Shown: positions 17,946 to 26,844, counted from the stretch's first letter. The stretch is DNA of 64,000 nucleotides from Candidatus Saccharimonadota bacterium (GCA_030528025.1 JAUMZP010000001.1:62001-126000); one strand, 5' to 3'. The notes: generated from the sequence alone by a model not told the origin. A program made the numbers and translations.

Positions 17946-18893
17946 ATGAAAACAATCACCATTCTTATTCCTGCCTACAACGAAGCAGCTGTTTTACCAC
18001 AGCTGTTTGCCCGGCTCGAGACGCTGCAGCACAGTGTCGATCGCCGCCGCTACCAGTTCGAATTCTTATTTATTAATGATGGCAGCCAGGATCACACACT
18101 CGAACTCATCCAGATCGAGCAGCAGCACAACCCTGCTATTGCCTACCTCAATCTCTCGCGCAACTTTGGTAAAGAAGCTGCTATGCTCGCTGGTTTCGAC
18201 CACGCCGCGGGTGATGCTGTCGTGGTAATTGATGCCGACTTGCAAGACCCACCAGAGCTGATCCCGCAGATGATTGGGCTGTGGGAACAGGGGTATGATG
18301 ATGTGTATGCGCGGCGCCGAAGCCGCTCAGGCGAGACTTGGCTCAAGAAAAAAACTGCCGCTTGGTACTACCGCCTCCTCCAGAGTACGACGCATATTCC
18401 TGTCCAGATCGACACGGGTGACTTCCGCTTACTGAGCAAGCGCTGCGTCACTGCTATTACCCAGCTGCGCGAATCTCAGCGCAATACCAAAGCGATCTTT
18501 AGTTGGGTGGGTTACAAAAAGAAGGAGATTCTCTATGACCGCGACCCACGGGCTGCTGGCACCATCAAGCAAAACCCCCGCACGCTCATTAACCTGGCCA
18601 TTGACGGCATCACGAGCTTTACGACCGCGCCACTGCGTATCTCGGCCGTGCTGGGCTTCCTTATCGCCTTCTTGGCCTCAATCTATATCCTCTATCTACT
18701 CATCCGACCACTGTTTGGTGTGCCAACTGGTGCAGGCTATTCATCGCTCATGGCAGTGATTCTCTTCCTTGGTGGAGTGCAGCTGCTGAGTTTGGGAGTT
18801 ATTGGCGAGTACATCGCCCGGATTTTTAGCGAAACGAAGCAGCGCCCACCCTATCTCGTTGAGGAGCATCGTGAGGCTCGTCATCGCAAATAA
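17946..18893 (+). CDS. Polyprenyl-phosphate glycosyltransferase, GT2 with two membrane helices (GtrB/DPM-like)
   Basis: 315 residues. It opens ITILIPAYNEAAVLPQLF, with INDGSQDHT (about 41-49), the acceptor motif NLSRNFGKEAAMLAGFDHAAGD (about 60-81) and DADLQDPPELIPQM with the DxD (about 87-100). Two C-terminal transmembrane helices (about 225-285) end in GEYIARIFSETKQRPPYLVEE. These are hallmarks of bactoprenyl-phosphate glucosyl- or mannosyltransferases, which charge the lipid carrier on the cytoplasmic face. The next gene is GtrA-like, the usual partner thought to flip the product. Confidence 0.92.
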   Translation: MKTITILIPAYNEAAVLPQLFARLETLQHSVDRRRYQFEFLFINDGSQDHTLELIQIEQQHNPAIAYLNLSRNFGKEAAMLAGFDHAAGDAVVVIDADLQDPPELIPQMIGLWEQGYDDVYARRRSRSGETWLKKKTAAWYYRLLQSTTHIPVQIDTGDFRLLSKRCVTAITQLRESQRNTKAIFSWVGYKKKEILYDRDPRAAGTIKQNPRTLINLAIDGITSFTTAPLRISAVLGFLIAFLASIYILYLLIRPLFGVPTGAGYSSLMAVILFLGGVQLLSLGVIGEYIARIFSETKQRPPYLVEEHREARHRK

Positions 18894-19293
18894 CAGAGGT
18901 AAGCTGCTGCGGTTTGCGCTTGTTGGCGGGATTAATACAGCGATCGATATTGGCTTGCTATTTGGACTCACCACACTTGGCCTACCAAAGCTCGCGGCCA
19001 ATACAGTATCAACAGGCGCGGCCTTTATTTTTAGCTTTTTTGCTAATAAGTCGTACACATTTCGCGCTCAGGGTGATGTGCGCCGGCAACTGATCTTGTT
19101 TGTTGTTATCACTCTGGCGGGCTTGTGGGGGCTGCAAAATGTGGTTATTTTCTGCGCTTCGCCTATCCTGGCCTCTATTATTCATGCCGAGTCACTTGTG
19201 TTGTTGCTCGCAAAAATCATTGCCACTGGTGCATCGCTGGTGTGGAATTATTGTTTGTATGATCGTATTGTTTTTCGAACAACGGAGAGATGA
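18871..19293 (+). CDS. GtrA-like membrane protein
   Basis: 140 residues from GTG 18871, which has AGGAG 4 bases upstream; a TTG at 18802 is possible but lies deep in the previous gene. It has four hydrophobic helices and the GtrA/DPMS_TM pattern LLRFALVGGINTAIDIGLLFGL at the first helix, and SFFANKSYTFR after the second. GtrA proteins are proposed to move polyprenyl-phosphate sugars across the membrane. The overlap with the upstream GtrB-like gene supports a functional pair. Confidence 0.85.
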   Translation: MRLVIANNRGKLLRFALVGGINTAIDIGLLFGLTTLGLPKLAANTVSTGAAFIFSFFANKSYTFRAQGDVRRQLILFVVITLAGLWGLQNVVIFCASPILASIIHAESLVLLLAKIIATGASLVWNYCLYDRIVFRTTER

Positions 19294-19492
19294 GACTTTT
19301 ACTTAAAATAAGCTCTAACGATGCATTATGGCTACACTATGCTGTATTCGATCCTCAAAAATACCGTATATTGAATCAATTCAGCCTCATCGCACCAAGA
19401 ATATCCCAATTAGATAAATTATAAGTAGTTGCTTGTTTGATGACCCGCTTATTCAGAGGTCACAAGCTCAATTCAATATCCACTTATAATCA

Positions 19493-20014
19493 CTATTGGC
19501 GCTGATAATCATCCACCACCCGCACAATATCATCCTCTGTTGATGGGTGCGCTGGGTCGGTGTGTTGCCAGAGCTCAGCAATGATCGTTGGGTGCTGAGC
19601 ATCACCGCAAGCACGGTGGCGCTCCCCTGCCGCCAGCCTTACGATATCACCCGCCTGAGCTGGTGTTGGCTGAGGTGGTAGATCGTCGCTCATACTGCAA
19701 TAATACGCGCCAGTGGTGAGAAAACACCACAACTCCGCCCGCCGATGATGATATTGCCAGCTGAGGCGTGCGCCTGGCTGGACAAAAAGAATCTTAAGAC
19801 TGAGCGATACATGAGCATTGTCCTTAATTATTACATCCGATGCCGCAAAGAAATCCGCCGCAAACTGCCCTGCCTGCGCCGGGTCAATACAGATAAACCC
19901 GCCCCAGGGCCGCTGGCTGTCTATCCCAGTGATGTGGTAGCCCGCCTGGTGAAGAATATATTCTATCTGTACCAGATTCGTCTGGGCTGCTATGTGTTGT
20001 GGTAGTTTCATCAT
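19493..20014 (-). CDS. Cupin protein like the C-terminal domain of type II mannose-6-phosphate isomerase
   Basis: 173 residues. It has the family layout RPWGGFICI (about 35-43), SLKILFVQPGARLSWQYHHRRAELW with the H-H-x-x-x-E cupin metal ligands (about 72-96) and GDIVRLAAGERHRACG (about 122-137). This cupin is usually fused to mannose-1-phosphate guanylyltransferase or occurs alone. The guanylyltransferase part is absent. It may interconvert mannose-6-P and fructose-6-P for nucleotide-sugar supply, which fits the locus. It is the only minus-strand gene between two plus-strand units. Confidence 0.8.
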   Translation of the reverse strand: MMKLPQHIAAQTNLVQIEYILHQAGYHITGIDSQRPWGGFICIDPAQAGQFAADFFAASDVIIKDNAHVSLSLKILFVQPGARLSWQYHHRRAELWCFLTTGAYYCSMSDDLPPQPTPAQAGDIVRLAAGERHRACGDAQHPTIIAELWQHTDPAHPSTEDDIVRVVDDYQRQ

Positions 20015-20119
20015 ATTACTCGTAATATGGGTATTATAGCACTTTTATATAAGAATTTAGATTATCATTACCCGCCTTGACATACCTTTGTCCATCTGGC
20101 GCTTTCGGTGCAGGGGCTG

Positions 20120-20125
20120 TATACT
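20120..20125 (+). promoter_or_regulatory. -10 element of the GT4 gene (leaderless type)
   Basis: TATACT, 7 bases before ATG 20133. Confidence 0.5.
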
Positions 20126-20132
20126 AGAAAGT

Positions 20133-21242
20133 ATGAGTTTTCATATTGCAATCGACGCCCGCGTGATCAATTCTGGCACGGGCACATATGTCGTGAAGCT
20201 GCTTGAGCAGCTGGAGCGGCTTGATACGACCAACCGCTATAGCATCCTCGTTCCTACTAAGGACCGCGACTACTGGCAACCACACAACCCTAACTTCACC
20301 ATCCGCACGGTCGACTTTGCTAATTATTCGCTGGCAGAGCAGCTAGGCTTTCGCCGCTATCTGGATGAGCTGAAGCCCGACTTAGTGCACTTTTGCATGC
20401 CGCAGCAACCGGTCTTTTACAGAGGTAATCACGTCACAACAGTGCACGATATGACCCTTCTCAAGACGTATAATTCCGATAAAAATTGGCTGGTGTTTCA
20501 TCTCAAACAATTGGTAGGGCGCTGGGTGTTTCGGCGGATTGCCCGCACCAGTGAGCATATCATCACTATTTCTCAGACAACCAAGCAGGAATACCAGGAC
20601 TTTACTAAGATCCCCGATGGCAAAATCTCGGTCATCTACGAGGCAGGCGAGGTGCATCCTGGGCAGCTCACGCCGTATATCGACCTTCCCTTCAAGCGGT
20701 TTATTATCTACGTTGGGCAGCAGCCTGATTATAAAAATCTGCGCCGCCTCGCGGCCGCACACCAGCAGCTGCTGAGTCACTGGCCAGACCTTGGCCTGGT
20801 CTTTGTGGGGCGAATAAATGAAGACACCAAGCGCAACCAAGCCTACTACCAGCAGCAAGGCTATCGCAATATTCACTTCACTGGGTTTATCCCCGACGGG
20901 CAGCGCGATTGGCTGCTTAACAAAGCTGAGGCATACGTCTTTCCATCACTAATGGAGGGGTTTGGCCTACCGCCACTCGAGACGATGGCGTATGGCACGA
21001 CCCCTGTTATATCGAGCAATACCTCGTGTATGCCCGAGATTTTGGGCGATGCTGCCGAGTACTTCGATCCACTCGATGTTGATGCCATTGCTAGTGCAAT
21101 TGACCGCGTCCTCAGCCAGCCAGCTCGCCGTCGCGAGCTCATCGTCAAAGGCAAAGCCCAAGCTGCCCGCTACTCGTGGGAGCGCTGCGGCAAGGAAACG
21201 TTAGCGGTGTATGAGCGAGCACTGCGGCAATCAGAATCGTAA
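20133..21242 (+). CDS. Glycosyltransferase family 4 protein
   Basis: 369 residues from ATG 20133 (MSFHIAIDARVINSGTGTYV); the open frame extends to 20088, but the typical N-terminal strand and the -10 at 20120 favour this start. The acceptor domain carries the TGxGTYV loop. The donor domain has YVGQQPDYKNLRRLA (about 195-209), GFIPDGQRDWLLNKAEAYVFPSLMEGFGLPPLETMAYGTTPV with E-x7-E (about 248-289). It resembles mannosyl- or glucosyltransferases of the WbaZ/MtfA type. The exact sugar is unknown. Confidence 0.9.
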   Translation: MSFHIAIDARVINSGTGTYVVKLLEQLERLDTTNRYSILVPTKDRDYWQPHNPNFTIRTVDFANYSLAEQLGFRRYLDELKPDLVHFCMPQQPVFYRGNHVTTVHDMTLLKTYNSDKNWLVFHLKQLVGRWVFRRIARTSEHIITISQTTKQEYQDFTKIPDGKISVIYEAGEVHPGQLTPYIDLPFKRFIIYVGQQPDYKNLRRLAAAHQQLLSHWPDLGLVFVGRINEDTKRNQAYYQQQGYRNIHFTGFIPDGQRDWLLNKAEAYVFPSLMEGFGLPPLETMAYGTTPVISSNTSCMPEILGDAAEYFDPLDVDAIASAIDRVLSQPARRRELIVKGKAQAARYSWERCGKETLAVYERALRQSES

Positions 21243-21408
21243 AGTCTCATTCACCTTAGTATGAGTCTATTCTCTCTTGCCTTATATGTGTAATGTCATT
21301 TTATGATAATACTCTATCTCTGCTCCGTGTCGCGTTCTATTAAAAACAGTGGAGTGGGCACAAGAATTAGCACGCGGCTACGAAGTAGCTATTTGATATT
21401 ATTATTGC

Positions 21409-21438
21409 AAAAATAACCGGCCATCACTGACCGGTTAT
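21409..21438 (-). terminator. Terminator of the yidC-khpB unit
   Basis: 8-bp stem ATAACCGG (21413-21420) / CCGGTTAT (21431-21438). Read on the minus strand it is followed by a TTTTT run. Confidence 0.75.
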
Positions 21439-21460
21439 AAAATATATCATAGCGTAGCTT

Positions 21461-21925
21461 TTACTCAGCCTCTTCCAGCTGAATGATCACATGGCGCTCG
21501 CGGCCTTCGCCTTCGGAGATGGTCGTGATACCAGCTGCGTCGGCAGCAACTTGGTGAACGATGCGTCGATCGGCTGGGTTGAGGTGGGCGGTGTAGGGCT
21601 CACCAGTTGCACGCACGCGCTCGATCCAGCCCCTGGCTTTGTCGGCAATCTTTTCCTCGTGCTGCTTTTTATAATCGGCAATATCAACACTCACGCGCAC
21701 TACTGCGGCATTTTGCGCCCGCAGCGCCGACGAGACGATATATTGCAATGCCCGTAGTGTCTCTGCCCCGCGGCCAATCAAGATACTATTGATGTCCGAC
21801 GACTCTACCCGAAGTGTCATCACCTCGCCATCGTCATCACCCGATACCGCAATATTTTCGCCAAAAAATGAGATGATGTTCTGGAGATATTCTCGGGCAA
21901 ATGTTACTGATTGGTATCGATCCAT
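21461..21925 (-). CDS. khpB: RNA-binding protein KhpB/Jag (KH + R3H domains)
   Basis: 154 residues. The KH domain contains the GxxG-type loop ILIGRGAETLRALQYIVSSAL (about 48-68). The C-terminal R3H domain has the R-x3-H pattern NPADRRIVHQVAAD (about 116-129). The N-terminal Jag_N domain found in many homologues is absent. KhpB binds mRNA and small RNAs and affects cell division in Firmicutes. It lies 17 bases after yidC with GGAGGAG before the ATG, the classical yidC-jag arrangement next to the origin. Confidence 0.9.
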   Translation of the reverse strand: MDRYQSVTFAREYLQNIISFFGENIAVSGDDDGEVMTLRVESSDINSILIGRGAETLRALQYIVSSALRAQNAAVVRVSVDIADYKKQHEEKIADKARGWIERVRATGEPYTAHLNPADRRIVHQVAADAAGITTISEGEGRERHVIIQLEEAE

Positions 21926-21942
21926 CGGGTTCTCCTCCTCTG

Positions 21943-22863
21943 TTATTCTTTGGCTTTGATGCGTGTGATGTTGGCTTCTGTAGCCGCTTTGGCGCGCTTT
22001 TTCGTCGACTTTTTCTTGGCAGGCGTTGTAATATCTACTTCATCAGCAATTGCTTCAAGCTCTTGCTTGTCTTTGCCGAGGAGATATGACTGCTGCACCA
22101 CCGCTACTAGGTTAGATGCCGTGTAGTAGAGCGCCAATGCCCCTGGCAAGCCCATCATGATTATAAACATCATCACTGGCATAAACTTCGCCATATTGCG
22201 CATCATTGCGGCGTTCATCTCGGCGGGGTCAGCCTCTTTGCCAGCGGCCGTCTCCTTCATGATGTCGCGGAAACGCTTAGTGCTCTTGCCAGTTGGCATA
22301 GTTTGCTTAGTCATCACATACTGAGTGAGAGCTGAGATGATTGCGAGAGCGAGAAGCGGCCAGACAATACCATCCTTGCCAAGCGCTACCTTAGTGAGGT
22401 CGATAAAGCCGAGCATGGTGTGGTTGAACTGCTCGGGGTGATTGATAATGGTCTTGATGGCATCGATATTCTTGAGCGGCTCGTAGATGTAGCGCGCCAC
22501 TTGGTCGCGGTGAAGCGAGATAATCATGATCACCTGGTAGAGGCCGATAAAGATCGGAATCTGAATAAAGAGTAGTAGAATCGAGCGAAATGGCTTGATA
22601 CCGTACTTCTTATACAGTTCCATCTGCTGCATCGCTTCTACTTGACGGTTGCCATTAGCCGCTTTCTTGATCTTAGCCAGCTCAGGCTGCATCTTGCGCA
22701 TCTGTTTGCTCTGGTGGAGCTGCCGCTTAAGTAGTGGATAGAGCAAGAAGCGGATGATAACTGTGAAGAGAATCACCGCTACGCCAAAGTCACCACCAGG
22801 GATGATACTATAGATGAGCAAAAGTGCATTAAAAATGGGCTGTAAAATTATTGTCTCAAACAT
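21943..22863 (-). CDS. yidC: Membrane protein insertase YidC/Oxa1
   Basis: 306 residues from ATG 22863 (MFETIILQPIFNALLLIY), chosen because CGGAGTC lies 5 bases upstream; a longer frame starts at 22905. It is the short Oxa1-like form without a large periplasmic domain. It has a first helix, VILFTVIIRFLLYPLLKRQ with the hydrophilic-groove Arg, QMRKMQPELAKIKK (cytoplasmic hairpin), then helices containing SILLLFIQIPIFIGLY, and a C-terminal K-rich tail. It inserts membrane proteins with or without SecYEG. TACAAT at 22886-22891 (minus) is a plausible promoter. Confidence 0.93.
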   Translation of the reverse strand: MFETIILQPIFNALLLIYSIIPGGDFGVAVILFTVIIRFLLYPLLKRQLHQSKQMRKMQPELAKIKKAANGNRQVEAMQQMELYKKYGIKPFRSILLLFIQIPIFIGLYQVIMIISLHRDQVARYIYEPLKNIDAIKTIINHPEQFNHTMLGFIDLTKVALGKDGIVWPLLALAIISALTQYVMTKQTMPTGKSTKRFRDIMKETAAGKEADPAEMNAAMMRNMAKFMPVMMFIIMMGLPGALALYYTASNLVAVVQQSYLLGKDKQELEAIADEVDITTPAKKKSTKKRAKAATEANITRIKAKE

Positions 22864-23173
22864 ATTGACTCCGATTACTGCATTTATTGTATCATAGGTG
22901 GCCACGGAAGATGAATTGTGGCGAAGTATTTTTTAAAAGTCAACCAGTGATACGTCCGAAATACTCCTAATAATGTAGTGTACAAGAGCTTTCTCAATCT
23001 TAGAAAATAACACTCACCAAGCTTGCAATTCATCTTAATAATGAATCAAAAATAATCTCGTGTAGAATATTTTGAGTTTTGTATACCACAGTATATTTAA
23101 AAATTCTCGACATTACTTTGAGTCAAATTGATATGCAAAAGATAACACAAAAAGACTCAGTCGTCACAAATTA
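22864..23173. other. Intergenic gap between rnpA and yidC
   Basis: 310 bases without a supported gene. In many bacteria rnpA, yidD and yidC are packed together, but no yidD-like frame is found here. The yidC promoter and ribosome site occupy the left end. Confidence 0.5.
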
Positions 23174-23560
23174 TTATTCTTGCTTATCCGCATCATCACC
23201 CGGCGTTATCCTACCAGGGCAAATGCCAGCTCGCACAAGCAGATTTGTCACTACCAACGCAAGCTCATCGTGCGGCGTGGTAAGTACTTCGCTTGAGGTA
23301 ATGATCAGCGCAACATCGTACACTCCTGTAAAGTGCGGTATGTGCTGGCGCAGAATCTCGTAGATACGGCGGCGAATGCGGTTGCGCCCTACTGCAGATT
23401 TGTGCACCTTTTTGCTCACCACGACGGCAATTCGCGGCATACGCCGGCGGCGATTGGCAACGTACTTGACGGTCAGCAAGCGTGATCGCTCGGCACTCGC
23501 ATGGCGATACAAATAGCGTAGCCCGCCATAGCCATGAAACCGATATCGTTGCTGTAACAT
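23174..23560 (-). CDS. rnpA: Ribonuclease P protein component
   Basis: 128 residues, slightly long for the family. RIAVVVSKKVHKSAVGRNRIRRRIYEILR (about 43-71) contains the RNR motif that contacts the P RNA, and the C-terminal YDVALIITSSEV strand is typical. It binds the catalytic RNA and 5' leaders of pre-tRNAs. TATAAT (minus, 23567-23572) sits 6 bases before the ATG, and no ribosome site is visible, which suggests a leaderless mRNA. The P RNA gene itself was not found in this window. Confidence 0.93.
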   Translation of the reverse strand: MLQQRYRFHGYGGLRYLYRHASAERSRLLTVKYVANRRRRMPRIAVVVSKKVHKSAVGRNRIRRRIYEILRQHIPHFTGVYDVALIITSSEVLTTPHDELALVVTNLLVRAGICPGRITPGDDADKQE

Positions 23561-23566
23561 AGCTGT

Positions 23567-23572
23567 ATTATA
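23567..23572 (-). promoter_or_regulatory. -10 element of rnpA (leaderless type)
   Basis: TATAAT, 6 bases before the start codon at 23560. Confidence 0.6.
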
Positions 23573-23596
23573 GCAAATCTACTCACAGGCCGAGAT

Positions 23597-23626
23597 AAAA
23601 TAACCCACCAAGCAGTGGGTTATTTT
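23597..23626 (-). terminator. Terminator after rpmH
   Basis: Perfect 12-bp stem AAAATAACCCAC (23597-23608) / GTGGGTTATTTT (23615-23626) with a 6-base loop. It separates rpmH from rnpA, which has its own promoter. Confidence 0.75.
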
Positions 23627-23647
23627 CGTCATTTTGCTATCATCTCA

Positions 23648-23788
23648 CTACGAGAGTGCGAGGCGAGCGCGGCCCTTGGCGCGGCGGCGCTTGAGCACAT
23701 TGCGGCCTGCCTTGGTAGCAATCCGTGCCCGAAACCCGTGCGTCCGAGCGCGATGACGAGTGTGTGGTTGGTAAGTTCGTTTTGGCAT
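23648..23788 (-). CDS. rpmH: Ribosomal protein bL34
   Basis: 46 residues, very basic. It starts [20 protein letters not shown] and continues [22 protein letters not shown], the hallmark of bL34 of the large ribosomal subunit. ATG at 23788 and stop at 23648-23650 were read directly from the minus strand. The divergent placement next to dnaA is the standard bacterial origin arrangement. TATAAT (minus, 23798-23803) lies 9 bases before the ATG. Confidence 0.97.
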   Translation of the reverse strand: MPKRTYQPHTRHRARTHGFRARIATKAGRNVLKRRRAKGRARLALS

Positions 23789-23797
23789 ATCATTGCT

Positions 23798-23803
23798 ATT
23801 ATA
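23798..23803 (-). promoter_or_regulatory. -10 element of rpmH (short or no leader)
   Basis: TATAAT, 9 bases before ATG 23788. Confidence 0.55.
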
Positions 23804-23884
23804 CGCGATTGCCCGAGATCTTTCAACTTTTCACCCATTTAGTGGATTTTTACCTCCAAGTAGCCTCTGTCATAAGCATAGCCA

Positions 23885-24035
23885 AATTGTTTATCCACAT
23901 TTGTTCGCGAGTTATCCACACTTTAACAGAGGTACTGTATTTTTGTGGAAAAACTTCACCCCTGTTGCTCTTCTTGTACTCGACCCGTTGTTGTATTTCT
24001 CACGGTTGTGGAAAAGTCGGTTTTTTCTTATACTA
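23885..24035 (+). other. oriC: oriC part 1: DnaA-box cluster and dnaA promoter
   Basis: Two perfect DnaA boxes TTATCCACA at 23891-23899 and 23912-23920. Two reverse boxes TGTGGAAAA (one mismatch each) lie at 23944-23952 and 24007-24015. TATACT at 24029-24034 is a likely dnaA -10, so initiator binding could also autoregulate dnaA. Confidence 0.85.
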
Positions 24036-24076
24036 AAAGGAGTCATTGTATAACAAACAAGGAGCAGCAAAAGCCA

Positions 24077-25459
24077 GTGTACCACAGCCTGTGGAAGAGT
24101 GTTTTGGGTGAGATTGAAGTGTCGATACCAAGCGGTATTTTTTCGACGTGGTTTGCTAATACCGAGATGCTCAGCAACAAAGACGGGGTGATTACCATTG
24201 GCGTAGCGAATATTTTTGCGATTCGCCAGTTTGAGGTGCGCTACGATAGCATTGTCAAAGAAGCGCTGCAGCACAGTGGTATTGAAGTGTCGCGTATCGC
24301 TTATGTGGTAAACAAACACGGCAAAAAACGCACCGTCATTAGCCGCGAAACCACTGGCCAGCCAGCCGATCGCGTCGAGGAGCGAGCAGCAGCACTCATT
24401 AGTAAGCCAACTACTCCTTCACACTCTAGTTCTCCGACACCAGCAACCAGCCTCAACGCGCGCTATACCTTCCAGAATTTCATCGTCGGCTCGAGTAATG
24501 ACCTCGCCTACACCGCCTGCCAAGCAGTCGCACATAGCCCTGGTACGAAGTATAATCCCCTCTTCATCTACGGTGGCGTTGGCCTCGGTAAAACGCACCT
24601 CATCCAAGCGGTGGGCAACGAGATCCTCGCGCGAGACCCAAGCAAAAAGGTCGCCTACCTAAGCTCTGAGACGTTTGTCAAAGAATTTATCGAGTCGATC
24701 CGCTTCAAAAAGGCTGGTTTTTCTGACCGGTACCGCAATGTTGATGTACTGATCGTCGACGATATGCAATTCATTGCCGGGCGTGAGAAGACTCAAGAGG
24801 AGTTCTTTCACACCTTCAATGCCCTCCATCAGGCTAATAAGCAGATTATCATCGGTAGCGACAAACCACCGCACAGCATCCCTACCCTGACGGAGCGCTT
24901 GCGCAGTCGCTTTGAATGGGGGATGGCAATCGATATCCAGATGCCAGACTTTGAGACGCGCTGCGCGATCGTCGAGACCAAAGCGAGCTTCGCTGGCGTG
25001 ACACTTGAGCGTGACACTGTGGAATACCTGGCTAAGAACGTCAAGACAAATATCCGCGAGCTCGAGGGCGCACTTAATCAGCTTCTTGCTTATGCTGAGA
25101 TGCGTGGCGTAGCTCCTGACATAATGACAGCGGAGGGTTTGCTTGGTAACGTCCGGCGCAGTCGCCCCCAGCACCTTACTGCCAAGCAGATTATCGACAA
25201 GACTGCCCGCCACTTTCAGATCGATAGCAAAGAAATCTGTAGTGCTAAGCGGGCTAAGCATATCGTCGTGCCACGACAAATTGCCATGTACTTGCTGCGC
25301 AGCGAGCTCCACATGAGCTTTCCACAAATTGCCAATGAGCTGGGCCGCAAAGACCATACGACCGCCATCCATTCGGTCGAAAAAATCGAAAAATCCATTA
25401 AGCTCGACTACCTCATCCGTGAGCAGGTCGCTGATATCCGGGACAAGCTCTATGCCTAA
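24077..25459 (+). CDS. dnaA: Chromosomal replication initiator DnaA
   Basis: 460 residues from GTG 24077. The frame opens as far back as 23945, but that start lies inside a DnaA box and would add unrelated residues. No in-frame ATG exists near the true N-terminus, and an ATA at 24050 with AAGGAG 8 bases upstream is an odd alternative. Domain I begins SLWKSVLGEIE. The AAA+ domain has Walker A GGVGLGKTH and Walker B VLIVDDMQFI, and the arginine-finger region LTERLRSRFEWG. The C-terminal box-binding helix-turn-helix includes the signature GRKDHTTAIHSVEKI. It melts oriC and loads the helicase. Confidence 0.95.
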   Translation: MYHSLWKSVLGEIEVSIPSGIFSTWFANTEMLSNKDGVITIGVANIFAIRQFEVRYDSIVKEALQHSGIEVSRIAYVVNKHGKKRTVISRETTGQPADRVEERAAALISKPTTPSHSSSPTPATSLNARYTFQNFIVGSSNDLAYTACQAVAHSPGTKYNPLFIYGGVGLGKTHLIQAVGNEILARDPSKKVAYLSSETFVKEFIESIRFKKAGFSDRYRNVDVLIVDDMQFIAGREKTQEEFFHTFNALHQANKQIIIGSDKPPHSIPTLTERLRSRFEWGMAIDIQMPDFETRCAIVETKASFAGVTLERDTVEYLAKNVKTNIRELEGALNQLLAYAEMRGVAPDIMTAEGLLGNVRRSRPQHLTAKQIIDKTARHFQIDSKEICSAKRAKHIVVPRQIAMYLLRSELHMSFPQIANELGRKDHTTAIHSVEKIEKSIKLDYLIREQVADIRDKLYA

Positions 25460-25741
25460 GCCATGTGTTTTTTTCGCAGCATCTGTGGAAAAGCCGTGCA
25501 CAGCTGGTCGTATAACCCGCGGACAGCTCGTGGGTAGTCATCCACAGCATCAAAAGCACACCATACGAAAGCCTTACTGGCTGGTGGATAACCCCTACTT
25601 CTCCCCGATTTATCCACGCCAGCGATCGCAGCGTTTTACACAAGTAGTGGGCAGATCATACCTCTGTTATTCATCATGGTTTCCACAGTATCCACAGCAC
25701 CTATTACTATATCAACCAGATAAAAAGAAAGGATTGTCGAT
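25460..25741 (+). other. oriC: oriC part 2: dnaA-dnaN intergenic DnaA-box cluster
   Basis: Six box-like 9-mers, perfect or with one or two mismatches to TTATCCACA or its complement: 25484-25492, 25538-25546, 25583-25591, 25610-25618, 25679-25687 and 25688-25696. The last two are adjacent. No gene is present. The spacing and density mark this as the main candidate for origin unwinding, together with the cluster before dnaA. Confidence 0.85.
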
Positions 25742-26842
25742 ATGAAACTGTCTGTCACACAAGAAAATCTTACACGAGCACTCGGGGTTGTCGGGCGAGT
25801 TGCGAGCAACCGAGCTGGCCTGCCGATCTTAAATAATATATTATTCCGCACCGAAGGTAATCGCCTTCTTCTCGCTGCGACGAACCTAGAGATTGCCGCC
25901 ACTTACTATATTGGTGCAAAGGTAGAGACACCGGGGGTAATTACCCTGCCGGCTAAACTTGTGAGCGAATTTGTAGCGAATTTGCCGAAGGGGCCGATCG
26001 AGCTTGAGACCAATGGTACGCGTATGACACTAACGTCTGGTGGGTACACCTCGACGATTAATGGCGTAGTAGCAGATGACTTTCCGGAGCTACCGACGAT
26101 TGATGAAGAACAATCAGTACGCTATAGCATTACTGCTACGGACTTCAAGCAGGCAGCAGCGCAAACCTTGGTTACGTGTAGTAATGATACGACTCGGCCT
26201 GTCCTGACTGGTGTGTATTGGCATACAGTGGATGGTGTGCTGTATATGGCGGCGACGGATGGCTATCGCCTGGCTGAGCGGCGTTTGATGGTGAGCCAGA
26301 GTCAGATTGAGGCCATTGTGCCAGCGAGTAGCTTACAGGAGGCGTTGCGTTCGCTCAGTGACGGCACGGAAGAAGTGGAGGTGCTCTTTGATGAGACGCA
26401 GGTGCGCTTTCGGTTAGAAGAAGTGGAGATTACCAGCCGCCTAATCGATGGTACCTACCCAAATTATCGGCAACTCATCCCTGCTCAGTCCGAGACAAAT
26501 GTGACGCTGGCAGCGGGCAATTTCTCGCGCGTAGTAAAGGTGGCAGGGCTCTTTGCGCGTGAGTCTGGCGGCAGTGTCACACTCACCGCCGACCATAATG
26601 CGCAGAAATTGCGGATCCACTCTGTTGCATCTGAGCTGGGCGAAAATACCTCCGAAGCGGAAGCTGAGGTGTCGAGTGATGGGCAGATCACGCTCAATTC
26701 GCGGTACATTAGTGATGCACTAGGTGTTCTCGATGGCGAGACGATCACCTTCCGCTTTAGTGGCAAGCTCTCGCCTTGCGTCTTGACAATCGCTCAGCCC
26801 GAGCCAAACTATATTCATATTATTATGCCACTGAAGAGCTAG
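25742..26842 (+). CDS. dnaN: DNA polymerase III beta subunit (sliding clamp)
   Basis: 366 residues, the usual length for the three-domain clamp. It opens MKLSVTQENLTRALGVVGRVA, with LPILNNILF in domain I, RPVLTGVYWHTVDGVLYMAATDGYRLAERR in domain II and an ending PNYIHIIMPLKS. The C-terminal IMPLKS variant of the usual IMPMR is noticeable. A ribosome site AAAGGA lies 8 bases before the ATG. It forms the ring that tethers the replicase to DNA. recF starts two bases after its stop. Confidence 0.96.
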   Translation: MKLSVTQENLTRALGVVGRVASNRAGLPILNNILFRTEGNRLLLAATNLEIAATYYIGAKVETPGVITLPAKLVSEFVANLPKGPIELETNGTRMTLTSGGYTSTINGVVADDFPELPTIDEEQSVRYSITATDFKQAAAQTLVTCSNDTTRPVLTGVYWHTVDGVLYMAATDGYRLAERRLMVSQSQIEAIVPASSLQEALRSLSDGTEEVEVLFDETQVRFRLEEVEITSRLIDGTYPNYRQLIPAQSETNVTLAAGNFSRVVKVAGLFARESGGSVTLTADHNAQKLRIHSVASELGENTSEAEAEVSSDGQITLNSRYISDALGVLDGETITFRFSGKLSPCVLTIAQPEPNYIHIIMPLKS

Positions 26843-26844
26843 CG

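Noticed and set aside
23629-23838. 69-codon minus-strand frame at rpmH
   Set aside because: Shadow of the bL34 gene, which lies in another frame and has the correct protein sequence.
23945-24076. Longer dnaA starting at GTG 23945
   Set aside because: The start lies inside a DnaA box and upstream of the likely promoter; the added residues do not look like DnaA domain I.
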